In this document: positions 35,914 through 45,414 of the stretch, piece by piece
How the letters are laid out: each line of letters begins with the position of its first letter
How positions within the stretch are numbered: position 1 is the stretch's first letter
NCBI GenBank assembly: GCA_016715405.1
Contig: JADKAE010000005.1
Span: 62,001-126,000 of the forward strand
DNA length: 64,000 nt
Source: Saprospiraceae bacterium
Lineage (GTDB): Bacteria > Bacteroidota > Bacteroidia > Chitinophagales > Saprospiraceae
Direction of reading: 5' to 3'
Position numbers and translations under genes: made by a program
The notes under the pieces: generated by a model
Databases searched by the model: none
What the model was told of the DNA's origin: nothing
The model's input: the letters and a program-made list of their open reading frames with translations, nothing else

Positions 35914-36587
35914 ATGAAACTCCTAAACACGACAATCGGCATAGTTTTAATCATAACTACCATGCTGATGATTGGATGCGAAGCTACAGACCACGCTACC
36001 CTCGACAAGCAAGATCCGCTGCAGCGCCTGCTCGACGGCAACGCCCGTTTTGTAAGCGGCGATTTGTGGCACCCCCACCAGACGGCAGCGCGGGTAAAAG
36101 AAACCGCCTCGGGACAACACCCCTTTGCCGTAGTAATCACCTGCTCCGATAGCCGCGTGTCGCCCGAAATTATGTTCGACGAAGGCATCGGCGACCTCTT
36201 CACCATCCGCACCGCCGGCAACCTGCTCAGCGATATCGAACTCGGCAGCGTAGAATACGCCGTAGAACACCTCGGCGCCAAGCTGATCGCCGTGGTAGGC
36301 CATACCGAATGCGGCGCCATCAAAGCTTTTGTGGAAGGCGGCGAAGCCCCGGCCATATCGCCGACCTGGTGGAGACGATCGCCCATGAAGCGGAAGAACA
36401 AGCCGTCGTAGCCCAAATAGGCAAAAACCTGCCCGCCTGTATCGCCGCCAATGTGCTGCACGGCGTGGACCAACTGCGCCACGACCACCCTATACTGGCC
36501 GATAAAATAGCTTCCGGCGAAGTGCAACTGGTGCCTATGCTCTACGACCTCAAAACCGGCAAAGTGAAGGTATTGAATGAGCAGTAG
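35914..36587 (+). CDS. Lipid-anchored beta-carbonic anhydrase, frameshifted
   Basis: About 224 residues when corrected, start ATG 35914. Beta-class zinc enzyme: CSDSR (first Cys ligand and the Asp-Arg dyad), GHTECGA (His and second Cys ligand). An N-terminal hydrophobic stretch ends MLMIGCEA, a likely lipobox, so the enzyme would work in the periplasm. The C-run 36347-36350 is one base short; adding one C gives EAPGHIADLVETIAHEAEEQ. It lies next to SulP, consistent with carbonate/bicarbonate uptake or pH control. Confidence 0.88.
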
Positions 36588-36613
36588 TTGCGGAAGGAGT
36601 ACCACTTGAGATA

Positions 36614-36715
36614 ATGAAGAATGAAGAATGAAGAATGAAGAATGAAGAATGAAGAATGAAGAATGAAGAATTATTAATTTTTCATTATTAATTTTTCATT
36701 TTTAATTAACAAGGC
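36614..36715. repeat. ATGAAGA tandem array plus AT-rich inverted-like arm
   Basis: About eight copies of the 7-bp unit ATGAAGA (36614-36670), then TTATTAATTTTTCATTATTA-type sequence that is partly complementary. It follows the carbonic anhydrase gene. A similar ATGACGA/ATTCATAATTC pair is at 57035-57160. Confidence 0.8.
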
Positions 36716-36762
36716 GTAATGAATGCCTCGGTTGGGTATAAATAAGAAAAAACCAACCAACC

Positions 36763-37215
36763 ATGACATCTTACATCAAATTATTTGGCCTGCTGGCCGT
36801 GACAGTGTTTTTATTTTCTTCCTGTACAAAAGATGAAGATTTTGCTGGACAGGAAATCCTGGGCGAGTACATTGGATCTACTACTATAATCGACAACCGG
36901 TTTCTTATGACCCCTTTCTCTTGGGTTGCTGATACCTCCGTCGTAGACCCCGATAGATTAATTGTTTTCAAAGCCGATGACGGGCATATAGAAGTTAGGC
37001 TTGAGAGTCGGGGAAATTCCTCCTGGACTTTTGTATTCGACCCGTCGGAAACAGGAGAATATGAATTCCATCACCTGTACTCTGCTCATCCCGGTTTACC
37101 AAGCGGAATAGATCTTTATATTAATGCATCCGAAAAATATTTAAAACTCTATAGCTACACCCGTTTATCAGACCACCGCGATGACTATACTTGTTTTGAA
37201 GGCTGGAAAAAATAA
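36763..37215 (+). CDS. Small lipoprotein, member of a local paralogous family (1 of 3)
   Basis: 150 residues, lipobox LFSSC. The mature part has EILGEYIGSTT near the N-terminus, central YEF-type strands and the terminal FEGWKK. These marks are shared with the genes at 37252 and 45415. It is probably a small beta-barrel or sandwich on the outer membrane. The family is unknown to me. The two upstream members lead convergently into CHAT protease 1. Confidence 0.7.
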   Translation: MTSYIKLFGLLAVTVFLFSSCTKDEDFAGQEILGEYIGSTTIIDNRFLMTPFSWVADTSVVDPDRLIVFKADDGHIEVRLESRGNSSWTFVFDPSETGEYEFHHLYSAHPGLPSGIDLYINASEKYLKLYSYTRLSDHRDDYTCFEGWKK

Positions 37216-37251
37216 CAGCCAATATTTTGGCTAAAAACAAACCAATTCACC

Positions 37252-37731
37252 ATGAAACCCACAATCAATCTAATCTGCCTACTGGCACTAGCTTCGCTTT
37301 TTTTCTCTTCCTGCAAAAAAGAAGATTACAAACCTATGCTAGTGGATATACTGGGCGAATACGTAGGCCCTTCCACCCATGTCGAACACCAAAGCATTTA
37401 CCACTGGGATTCAATTCAAGGTTTGCACAACGAGTGGGTATTGAACACCGTAAACGTGAGCGCCGACACGGTAGTCGTTTACCAGATCGACGAAAACCAC
37501 GTCCAGTTTAGTTTAAAAAGCCAGGGCGGGGATATTTGGGGGAATACCTTTGTTTTCGAGCCATCAGCAACCGGGAAATACGAATTTAAAGCCATTGACT
37601 CCAATTACTATACTTCCCGTAGAGCTACTGTCAATATCGATGTCTCTAAAGGATATTTGAAGCTTAACATGGGCCGAAGCGGATTATACGATCCCGGCGA
37701 GTATACTATTTTTGAGGGCTGGAAGAAATAA
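37252..37731 (+). CDS. Small lipoprotein, local paralogous family (2 of 3)
   Basis: 159 residues, lipobox FFSSC. Shared family marks: ILGEYVGPSTHVEHQSI, HWDSIQGLHNEWV, a DTVVVYQIDENHVQF strand pair, and the end YTIFEGWKK. It lies 36 bp after the first member and ends 5 bp before the convergent stop of CHAT protease 1. The closest relative in the window is the gene at 45415, next to CHAT protease 2. It may be a partner or substrate of the CHAT proteases by position. There is no direct evidence. Confidence 0.75.
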   Translation: MKPTINLICLLALASLFFSSCKKEDYKPMLVDILGEYVGPSTHVEHQSIYHWDSIQGLHNEWVLNTVNVSADTVVVYQIDENHVQFSLKSQGGDIWGNTFVFEPSATGKYEFKAIDSNYYTSRRATVNIDVSKGYLKLNMGRSGLYDPGEYTIFEGWKK

Positions 37732-37736
37732 CCGCC

Positions 37737-40700
37737 TTATTCCATCAAAATAAACCCCGCCCATTGGTAAGGGTTGGGAAAGCGCCGGCGCATCTCTTGC
37801 TGAGTTTGCTGAAAGGCTTCGGGGATGGGCCGGCGCTCCTCCAACCAATGCTCATAAAACCGGGTCATAAACACCGAGGTCTCCCGGTCGGGCACCTGCC
37901 AAAGACTCATGATGAGGTACCTTGCCCCGGCGATCTTGAAAGCCCGCTGCAGTCCGTACACGCCCTCGTTGCCTTCAATATCGCCCAGGCCGGTTTCGCA
38001 GGCCGACAGCACCACCAATTCTGTATTTGACAGATTCATTTGGCTGATTTCGTAAGCTGTCAGGATGCCGTCTTCACCATCCGGTTGCGGCGATTTGCCG
38101 GTCTTCCAGGCGTAGTTGCCGCCGGCCAATACCAGTCCGGAACGGATCATCGGGTGCTCGGATAGCTTGAACACCGGTTCCTGGATGCCCAGCCTGTGAC
38201 TATGGATTTCTGCATGGGGGTCGGGAAAGAAAAAACCGTGGGTGGCCAGGTGTACAATACGCGGCGACGGTTCCGTTTTGCCCAGGTTTTTGAAAACGTC
38301 CTCGGTGGCCTCCCGGTCAGACCACAATTGGGACTTAATCTGTCGGGATTTCAGCAATTTGTCGATGCGGGTCACTTCGTCCTTTGCGCCACTTAATGCT
38401 CCCCAGCTTTCCCCCGTTGGTCTACTCCGCGCTCGACATGGGCAAACGACAAACTGCCGGCATGATTGGCGAGCAAGTAGGTGCTATCCCTATCGGAGGC
38501 GGTGGTATCTGCCTCATATACAATGCCGCCAAAAAGCGCAGCCGAGTTATTAGCATACGATGAGATGGTGTCAGCAACCACCAGCGAGCGTGTACTACCC
38601 AGGCGCACCAATTGGTAGCGATCGGTCAGCGTATTTATTTTGTCTACCGCAATCGCCGAGAGATTGAGGCGGTGTATGGCCCCGCTGGGGGAGTAATACA
38701 CCGTTTTTACTCCTGTCAGCAAGGTATCCAGGGGCTGCCAGACGAGTTCGTACAGCCCCTGGTAGTTTTCCTTTTTGGCCGGTGTTATGCCCCGGCTATA
38801 GGCTTGTGCAAAAAAAGTACTGCTGCTTGTCGCTTCGTCTTTGGAAAGCAGCGACAGCAGTTGTTTTTCTTCGAACAGCGGGACAAATACCGGTTGCGAA
38901 TCGCCGGGCCGCAGGAGTAGGGCGGCGTACATAACACTGTCGGTAGGATTGGGGGTGTAATACTGGTAATGGACAAACTCTATTGCCGCTTCATCCGGGC
39001 GGAGTTGTTGCTGCACCTCCTGCCAGTTTACCTGTTTCATTGCCTCTCCGTAGCCGGCTACCGTGCCGGCCAGGTCTTTTTCTACGTCGTTGGCCTGGGT
39101 TTCCAGCGCTTCCACGTCTTTGCGTTCGGCGATGGGTTTGGCGTATTCGCGGGCTAGACGACGGTGGCAGGATTTAAGTTGGTTGAATTTTTCAACATTA
39201 GCCGGATTTGATGCTGCCAGTTTTTGTATTCGACTGGAGGTATAGAGCAAAAACCCTTTGTAGAACAAACTATTGTCATAACATAAATGTGAAGTGGGGT
39301 TATTTTGATTTCCAGTTTTCAGCGCGTACGACAGCAGTTGGTCTTCAATTTCGGAAAATCTATGTATAAATCTGTTCAATTCCCGCTCTGATAAGTGAGT
39401 TAAAGCCTGCTTTGCGTATGCATTCTGTTGAACTAAAATCTCGGCGTATAGCGGTTCAACTTTATCGTAACTCCCAATAACGGTATATAGGTGGGTCAAG
39501 ATAACAAGAGTGGTCATATAATCAGGGTGCGAGTTGCCCAGTATTTTTCCCCTGATGGTCTTTGCTTCAAGGCAAAGCGGTTCGCACTCCTTATAATTGC
39601 CCATTTTAAGATTGAGAATAGACAAGTTGCTTAAACTATTTGCATAATCCAGGCTTTCCTTTCCCAGAAGTTTTTCGCGAATAGCCTTGGCTTCCAAATG
39701 GAGTAATTCTGCCTTGTCATACACATTTATACTAATATAACAATTTGCCAGATTATTGAGTATCCAGGCGTATTCCGGATGATCTTTGCCGAGCAATATT
39801 TCTTGACTATTTAAGGCTTCTTCATAAAAAGAAATAGCATTCTCGATATCCCCCTTATTGTAGTAAGCATTTGCCAGGTTATTCAGGTTTTTTGTATAAG
39901 CAACACTTCCTTTGTCCTGTATCTTCTCTCTAATAGCTTTTGCTTCAATAAAAAGGGGAATGGCCTTTTCCTGATCTCCCATTTCATCATAAAATATAGC
40001 CAGACTGCTCAAACAAGCTGCGTAATTAGCATGTAATTTGCCGAACTTTTTTTCCTGGATTGTTTTGATATGGAGGAAGTATCTTTCCGGCTTATCATAC
40101 TTTCCCATCTCCAGGTATAAATGTGCCAAATTGTACAAGCAATTAATATATTCCAGGCTCTCCTTGCCAAATAATTTTTCCATGATAGCAATTGCTTCCA
40201 AGTAATACGATTCTGACTTCTCGTATTGGCCTGTATTATTATATATTAAGCCTATATTACCTAAACTATATGCATAGTCATAACTTTCATTACCTAACAG
40301 TTTTTCCCGAATGGCCTTGACCTCAAAGTGAAGCTGCTCCGCTTTCTTATACTCACCTCGTTCCAAATACACATTTGCCAAATTATTTACTGTCCACGCA
40401 TAATCTAAATTATCTTTCCCCAATACTTTTTCCCGAATTACCCTAGCTTCTATATAATAAATTTCGGCTTTTTGAAAATTACTCATTTGATAATATAATA
40501 AACCCAAATTATGTAGAGTACTTGCGTAATCTACGCTTTCCTTACCTAACAGTTTTTCCCGAATGGCCTTGACTTCAATGTGAAGCTGCTCTGCTTTCTT
40601 ATACTCACCTCGTTCCAAATACACATTTGCCAAATTATTTACTGTCCATGCATAATCTAAATTATCTTTCCCCAATACTTTTTCCCGAATGGCCCTGGCT

Positions 40701-41250
40701 TCTAAATAATTAATTTCAGATCTTTTTGAAAATCACTCATTTGATAATATAATACACCCAAATGATGTAGCGTATTTGCGTAATCTACGCTTTCCTTGCC
40801 CAGTATTTTTTCGCGAATATCTTTTGCTTCAAGAAAAAGTTTTTCTGATTTAACATACTCCCTTCTGTCTCTATAAATGTTAGCCAGATTATGGACTGTC
40901 CATGCATAATCTAAATTATCTTTTCCCAATACTTTTTCCCGAATGGCCCTGGCTTCCAGGTACCACCTTTCCGCTTCTTGTAAATTGTTACGGTATTGAA
41001 ACAATCTCGCTCTGGTAAAACACACCCTTCCGTACATCGTCGTCTCTTTCCCCAAATATTCCAATGTCAATCGCTCTGCTACGATATTGACTTCCATTGC
41101 CTGATCAAGCTGATTTTGCTCGGCCAGCGCCCACGACACCTGGATCAGGCTATCCACCTGCATTACCACGGTGGCGGTATCCACGGACTGACTCGATAGG
41201 ATAAATGGCATAAAAAAGAGGGAAAGTAACAAAGGAAGGGGCTTTTTCAT
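37737..41250 (-). CDS. Exported TPR-CHAT protease 1, two frameshifts
   Basis: About 1170 residues when corrected. Signal peptide MKKPLPLLLSLFFMPFILSS. Then about sixteen 42-residue kinesin-light-chain-like TPRs (AWTVNNLANVYLERGEYKKA). A C-terminal CHAT domain of the caspase/separase fold follows, with catalytic His in HLATHGFF and Cys in LSACETGLGD. Frame breaks: near 40716 (FQKD then SEINYLEARA) and the C-run 38411-38415 one base short (RGESWGALSGAKDEV when corrected). The TPR half is AT-rich, the CHAT half GC-richer. It would be a periplasmic protease with a TPR sensor. The substrate is unknown. Confidence 0.85.
40291..40690. repeat. Recent 252-bp tandem duplication inside the TPR region of CHAT protease 1
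   Basis: The block 40291-40438 recurs at 40543-40690 with about five differences over 148 bp. The 252-bp spacing equals two 42-residue TPR units. A third, more diverged relative begins near 40910. The repeat array has expanded recently and in frame. Confidence 0.8.
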
Positions 41251-41303
41251 AGGTCAGGGTTTAGGTATCCCGCAACCAAAAATAAGCAAAAAGACACAAA
41301 AAA

Positions 41304-41338
41304 CAAGCGCCATCAGCCATTGGGGATGATAGCGCTTG
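41304..41338 (-). terminator. Intrinsic terminator after the lipocalin-like gene
   Basis: On the minus strand: CAAGCGC, an inner CATC/GATG pairing, GCGCTTG, then TTTTTTG. It lies just downstream of the stop at 41360 and upstream of CHAT protease 1, so the CHAT gene needs its own promoter. Confidence 0.75.
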
Positions 41339-41359
41339 CAGGGCGAATGGCGGGGAAGT

Positions 41360-41794
41360 TTAGTTTCTGGTGGCCGTCCACGTGCCTGTCAAAGAGTGAT
41401 AGCCATCGGGGGCCAGAAAGCTAATCTGGTAGTTACCGCTTCCCGTGCCGCTCTTAGCCAGCCAACCTCTAATAAATCCATGAACAATGGTTACATCGTA
41501 GTTTCTGGTTATCACATTGATATTCAATTCTCCCGTCTCGCTAACGGTTGTAACCAGATCGTAATAATTAGTTCCTCCATATCCCGATAGTGTTAAAGCC
41601 CCACCACTTGAAAAAGGGATTTCATTAATACCCATAGGGATTTCGTAATTAATATCCCCCGACAAATACATCGTCCAGTTGCCTGTGAGTCCGTTGTTAC
41701 TCACCTCAACATCTTCTTTTGTGCATCCGGTATTCAATGTGATGCCAAGGCCTAAAACAAGTACAACTGGCAAAAAGCTCATCAATCGTTTCAT
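41360..41794 (-). CDS. Small lipocalin-like lipoprotein
   Basis: 144 residues from ATG 41794. Lipobox-like LNTGC (MKRLMSFLPVVLVLGLGIT). The mature part starts GLTGNWTMYLSGD and ends HSLTGTWTATRN, a repeated TG(N/T)W pattern seen in lipocalin-like Bacteroidota lipoproteins. It is unlike the three FEGWK-type lipoproteins nearby. A terminator separates it from CHAT protease 1. Function unknown. Confidence 0.65.
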   Translation of the reverse strand: MKRLMSFLPVVLVLGLGITLNTGCTKEDVEVSNNGLTGNWTMYLSGDINYEIPMGINEIPFSSGGALTLSGYGGTNYYDLVTTVSETGELNINVITRNYDVTIVHGFIRGWLAKSGTGSGNYQISFLAPDGYHSLTGTWTATRN

Positions 41795-41868
41795 GACATT
41801 TTTATTAGAACAGGTTTTTGAAATACCCAATTCAGCGCATTGGGTGTCGCGCCCCTTTTTATTGGAGT

Positions 41869-42034
41869 TAAGGAACGTGTCGTAAATAACTTACCTGTTT
41901 GGGCGGCCTCTTTTTCCATCAGGCTACGTTGCTTCGTCGGTCACTTAGCTTGGGCTAAGCTCCCTTCTCGCGCCTTGCCTGATGAAAAAATAGCCTCGCC
42001 GAATTCAGGTAACTTATTTACGCCACATTCCTTA
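41869..42034. mobile_element. MITE-like element with 29-bp terminal inverted repeats
   Basis: 166 bp. The ends are TAAGGAACGTGTCGTAAATA and onward at 41869-41897, and the complement at 42006-42034 with three mismatches. An inner second inverted repeat (CCATCAGGC/GCCTGATG with flanking T and A runs) and an apical CTTAGCTTGGGCTAAG hairpin make one long foldback. No coding capacity. With the element at 42139 it fills the 658-bp gene-free stretch 41795-42452. The rest of that stretch (42035-42138, 42263-42452) shows no feature. Confidence 0.7.
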
Positions 42035-42138
42035 GGGAAGGCTCCTTGCAAACTGTTTTATTACGTGTTTGCACAAGTAGGTACCGAAAGGAGAAAGGCT
42101 GTTATCAGTTTGTACTTTTTTTTTATTTTTTTTTGTAA

Positions 42139-42262
42139 CTATTTAGGTTAACCGGCTAATCTGAAATTGCCAGCTCACACCCCTAACCCCTAAAGGGGAA
42201 CCTCTCCTGCAAACGGGGTTTTCCGGATAGCGGGAAGACTCCCCTTTAGGGGCTGGTGTGGA
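42139..42262 (+). repeat. CCCCTAAAGGGG hairpin element, copy B
   Basis: 124 bp in the orientation opposite to copy A (35771-35896). It starts ACTATTTAGGTTAACCGGCT, then CCCCTAACCCCTAAAGGGGA and the complementary TCCCCTTTAGGGG arm. The two inverted copies bracket the carbonic anhydrase gene, two small lipoproteins, CHAT protease 1 and the lipocalin-like gene. Confidence 0.85.
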
Positions 42263-42452
42263 GAAAGGAATCATGTCTTCGCAAAACACGTTACTGGGCA
42301 GACATAGTCACTTATATAATAGCGGCCTTCGCGCTTCACTTTGCGTCCTTTGCGTTAAAAACGAACCTAAATAGTTGCATTTTTTTCAAAAGTGATAACA
42401 AACCCAAAATGATGGGTACCAACGGGAAATTCATCAATAAAAAACCATCGTC

Positions 42453-43490
42453 ATGAAAAAGCAAATCATCAGCATCGCAATTCTTTTCTGCATAGCTATT
42501 GTCAACATGCAGGCGCAACAGTGGAGTGGATTGAATAACACCACCGGCAATATTATCCGCTCAGGCAATGTGGGTATCAACGTGGCCTCTCCCACCAAAA
42601 AACTCCATGTAGGCGGAGGCCTTCGGGTGGAAAACGAAGTATCGGTAGGCGGCGCTTATGTTTTTGAAGTGGATGCCCCCGGTATCTACGGCGGTCGCTT
42701 CAAGATCAATACCAATGGCAATGTAGGTATTAACACCCCTAACCCAACCGCAAAATTTGAAGTTAATCTGCTCAACAACAATGGATGGGCCGGCAACTCA
42801 AAAGCAGCTCGCTTCCTTTCGCCAGACAACAATTTTTTTATGGATTTGAATACCTATGTTGTTGAAAGCGGCAATGTCGGATATCAGTTTAGCCCCAACA
42901 ATACAATAGGTATGTGTATCACCACACAAGGTAAAGTTGGCATCAACGAATCCAACCCTACACTAAAATTCCAGGTTAACGGCGGCGACGGTCTTGCCCT
43001 GGGTCTCGGCGGAAGCGGTACCGGCGAAGGATTCGGCAGCCGCCGCTCCGAAGGCGAAAACCGGTTCGGCTTGGATTTTTATGCCGCCTTTGAAAAAAGA
43101 ATGTCTATCACCCAAGGAGGCAAAGTTGGCATCGGTATCAACAACCCCGATCAAATGCCCGGCAATTACCTGCTATACGTAGCCCAGGGCATTATGACCG
43201 AAAAAGTAAAAGTAGCGCTGCGCAGCACCGGCGACTGGGCCGACTACGTCTTCGCCGACGGCTACCAATTGCGCAGCCTGGAGGAAGTAGAGCAATTTGT
43301 TAAAGAAAATAAACACCTGCCCGGCGTACCCTCTGCCGAAGAAGTCCACCAAAGCGGTATCGACGTAGCCGCTATGGACGCCAAACTGCTCGAAAAAATC
43401 GAAGAGCTGACGCTCTATATGATCGAACTAAAAAAGGAAAACCAGGCCCTGCGCCAGGAGGTGGAGGAGATTAGGAAAATGCAGAAGTGA
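42453..43490 (+). CDS. Exported tail-fibre-like repeat protein with coiled-coil end
   Basis: 345 residues. Signal peptide MKKQIISIAILFCIAIVNMQ. The body repeats GNVGIN..(S/N)PT.K..V units (NVGINVASPTKKLHVGG, NVGINTPNPTAKFEV, KVGINESNPTLKFQV), as in phage-like fibre shafts. The end (DGYQLRSLEEVEQFVKENKH, LPGVPSAEEV, a coiled coil to residue 345) is the domain often found at the end of Bacteroidota surface fibre proteins. No phage genes are nearby, so a host surface protein is likelier. A G-rich word repeat follows its stop (43492-43524). Confidence 0.78.
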   Translation: MKKQIISIAILFCIAIVNMQAQQWSGLNNTTGNIIRSGNVGINVASPTKKLHVGGGLRVENEVSVGGAYVFEVDAPGIYGGRFKINTNGNVGINTPNPTAKFEVNLLNNNGWAGNSKAARFLSPDNNFFMDLNTYVVESGNVGYQFSPNNTIGMCITTQGKVGINESNPTLKFQVNGGDGLALGLGGSGTGEGFGSRRSEGENRFGLDFYAAFEKRMSITQGGKVGIGINNPDQMPGNYLLYVAQGIMTEKVKVALRSTGDWADYVFADGYQLRSLEEVEQFVKENKHLPGVPSAEEVHQSGIDVAAMDAKLLEKIEELTLYMIELKKENQALRQEVEEIRKMQK

Positions 43491-43600
43491 CTTGGCGAGG
43501 GGGGGAGGGGGCGAGGGGGCGATCCATGTCGTTTGTTGAGTGAAGTCGAAACGAGCCCCAAAAAACAAATTTTCATTCACTGTAGAAATATCAATTTGCC

Positions 43601-45346
43601 ATGAAAAAGTACTTTCATCACCATATCATCGGGCTGTTCCTGCTGCTTTGCTTATCCGCAACCACGCTTCTCAGCCAGCCCGTTTCACAAAGGGAAGCCG
43701 AACAAGTAGCGCTCAACTTTATGCGCCAACGCGCCGAAGACCAACAAAAACAACGCATTACCGGCGTAATCGATACCTACGCCGAAGTGGACGGAAGCGA
43801 TACCCTGTACTTTGTTTTCAACCTGGAACCGGAAGGCTACGTGTTCGTATCGGCTGATAAAGTCGCCTTCCCCATCATCGGTTATTCGTACAACGGTTTT
43901 TATGAGTCTGAACTGGCAAACCCCACTTTCCTGTCTTTCATGGATCCCATCGGGAAAGAACTGAAAGCCGCCAAAAGGACAAAGTCAAATAAGGACAACC
44001 CCAACCCGGCTTACTGGCAGGCTTTTCTGCAGGAGCCCAAGGGAGGCGCACCACAGGAAAAATCCACCAACATAACCGTCGGTCCACTACTGTCTACTAC
44101 TTGGGATCAGGATATGTTTTACAACGACCAGTGCCCGATGAATGCCAACGGCAGCCGGGTCCCGGTAGGCTGCGCAGCCACCGCTATGGGGCAAGTCATG
44201 AAATACTATCAATACCCCAATTTCGGTACTGGGTCTAACGCCTACTGGCATAATACGTATGGCACGCAGTCGGCAAATTTCAATACGCACTATAACTATA
44301 GCGAAATGCCGGCTGCACTATCATCGGCAAATGCGCAGGTGGCCAAATTGCTTTATCACTGCGGCGTTGCTGTTAATATGAATTATTGCCCGGCCGAATC
44401 AGGCGCCAACCCTGAAAATGCAAGGTTTGCCATGGACGAATATTTTGGGTATGATTCGCCCCAATTGATCTGGAGGAACAATGTGTATTATGTTTTTAAC
44501 CCCAATGCATGGGTTGAGACCATCCAATCCGAACTATCGGCAGGCCGTCCGGTAATGTATGGAGGAAGAGGCAGCGCAGGTGCGCACAGATGGGTATGCG
44601 ACGGCTACGAATCCTTTCCTCAATACATTCCGGGAACCGGTTTGTATCAAACTGTAACCCACTTCCACATGAACTGGGGTTGGGGTGGCTGGCAGGACGA
44701 ATATTTTTTCCTGGACCAATTAACGCCGGGCAGTAGCAACTTCAACGACCACCAAAGCGCCATCATCCACCTGATACCTGAAAACTGTCGGTACAGCTAT
44801 AACCATACGTATGCCGCCATTCCGCTGGTTACTGTTGAAACAGAGTACCAGATCACGGCCTCTGCAGCAATCACTACCCCGTTATTTACAGGTTCGAAGA
44901 TCATGTTTGATGCGGGCACCTATATACAACTGAACCCCGGCACATTCATCAACGCAGGCACAGTGTTTTCCACTAAAATCGAAGGCTGCAAAAACGGCGG
45001 CGACGCCAGCCTGACTAGCGAGGAAGAAGACGTGGAAGAACGAGGCCAACAGGAAACGACGCAAGAGGAAACGCCACCGACAAATACGGCGTTTACCGTA
45101 GCGCCCAGCCCCTCGTCGGGTTATACGACCATAACGTTTTCTACCCAAACCGAAGGCCCCGCCCTGGTGGAGCTCTACGACCTCACCGGCAATAAACTAC
45201 GCACCCTTCACAACGACCCTCAAAGCAGCCGCGGTGAACACCAGGTGTCGTTTGATGTGGCTTCGCTGCCCAACGGCCTATACCTGCTACGTCTGCAAGT
45301 CGACAAAACAAGCCAAACACTCAAATTTTTGCGATTTGATATGTAA
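43601..45346 (+). CDS. Secreted C10 (streptopain-like) cysteine peptidase with T9SS sorting domain
   Basis: 581 residues. Signal peptide, then an inhibitory propeptide (about 25-140; VSQREAEQVALNFMRQRA). The peptidase domain has catalytic Cys in VPVGCAATAMGQVMKYY and His in GAHRWVCDGY, with HMNWGWGGWQDEYFF completing the papain-like site, as in streptopain, interpain and PrtT. An acidic linker (EEEDVEERGQQETTQEETPP) leads to a type A sorting domain (FTVAPSPSSGYTTITF to NGLYLLRLQ). It is intact and secreted by the type IX system as a zymogen. Confidence 0.9.
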   Translation: MKKYFHHHIIGLFLLLCLSATTLLSQPVSQREAEQVALNFMRQRAEDQQKQRITGVIDTYAEVDGSDTLYFVFNLEPEGYVFVSADKVAFPIIGYSYNGFYESELANPTFLSFMDPIGKELKAAKRTKSNKDNPNPAYWQAFLQEPKGGAPQEKSTNITVGPLLSTTWDQDMFYNDQCPMNANGSRVPVGCAATAMGQVMKYYQYPNFGTGSNAYWHNTYGTQSANFNTHYNYSEMPAALSSANAQVAKLLYHCGVAVNMNYCPAESGANPENARFAMDEYFGYDSPQLIWRNNVYYVFNPNAWVETIQSELSAGRPVMYGGRGSAGAHRWVCDGYESFPQYIPGTGLYQTVTHFHMNWGWGGWQDEYFFLDQLTPGSSNFNDHQSAIIHLIPENCRYSYNHTYAAIPLVTVETEYQITASAAITTPLFTGSKIMFDAGTYIQLNPGTFINAGTVFSTKIEGCKNGGDASLTSEEEDVEERGQQETTQEETPPTNTAFTVAPSPSSGYTTITFSTQTEGPALVELYDLTGNKLRTLHNDPQSSRGEHQVSFDVASLPNGLYLLRLQVDKTSQTLKFLRFDM

Positions 45347-45414
45347 ATTAGATGTAGCAAACCGTAACGAAAAGCCGGCGCCAGGCATTAACTAACTACA
45401 TCAACCCATCAATC

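Noticed and set aside
36614..36670. CRISPR-like regular repeat
   Set aside because: The unit is only 7 bp with no spacers, and there are no cas genes in the window. It is a simple tandem repeat.
42453..43490. Prophage tail fibre
   Set aside because: Only the repeat and C-terminal domain are fibre-like. It has a signal peptide and no phage structural, lysis or integrase genes are near.
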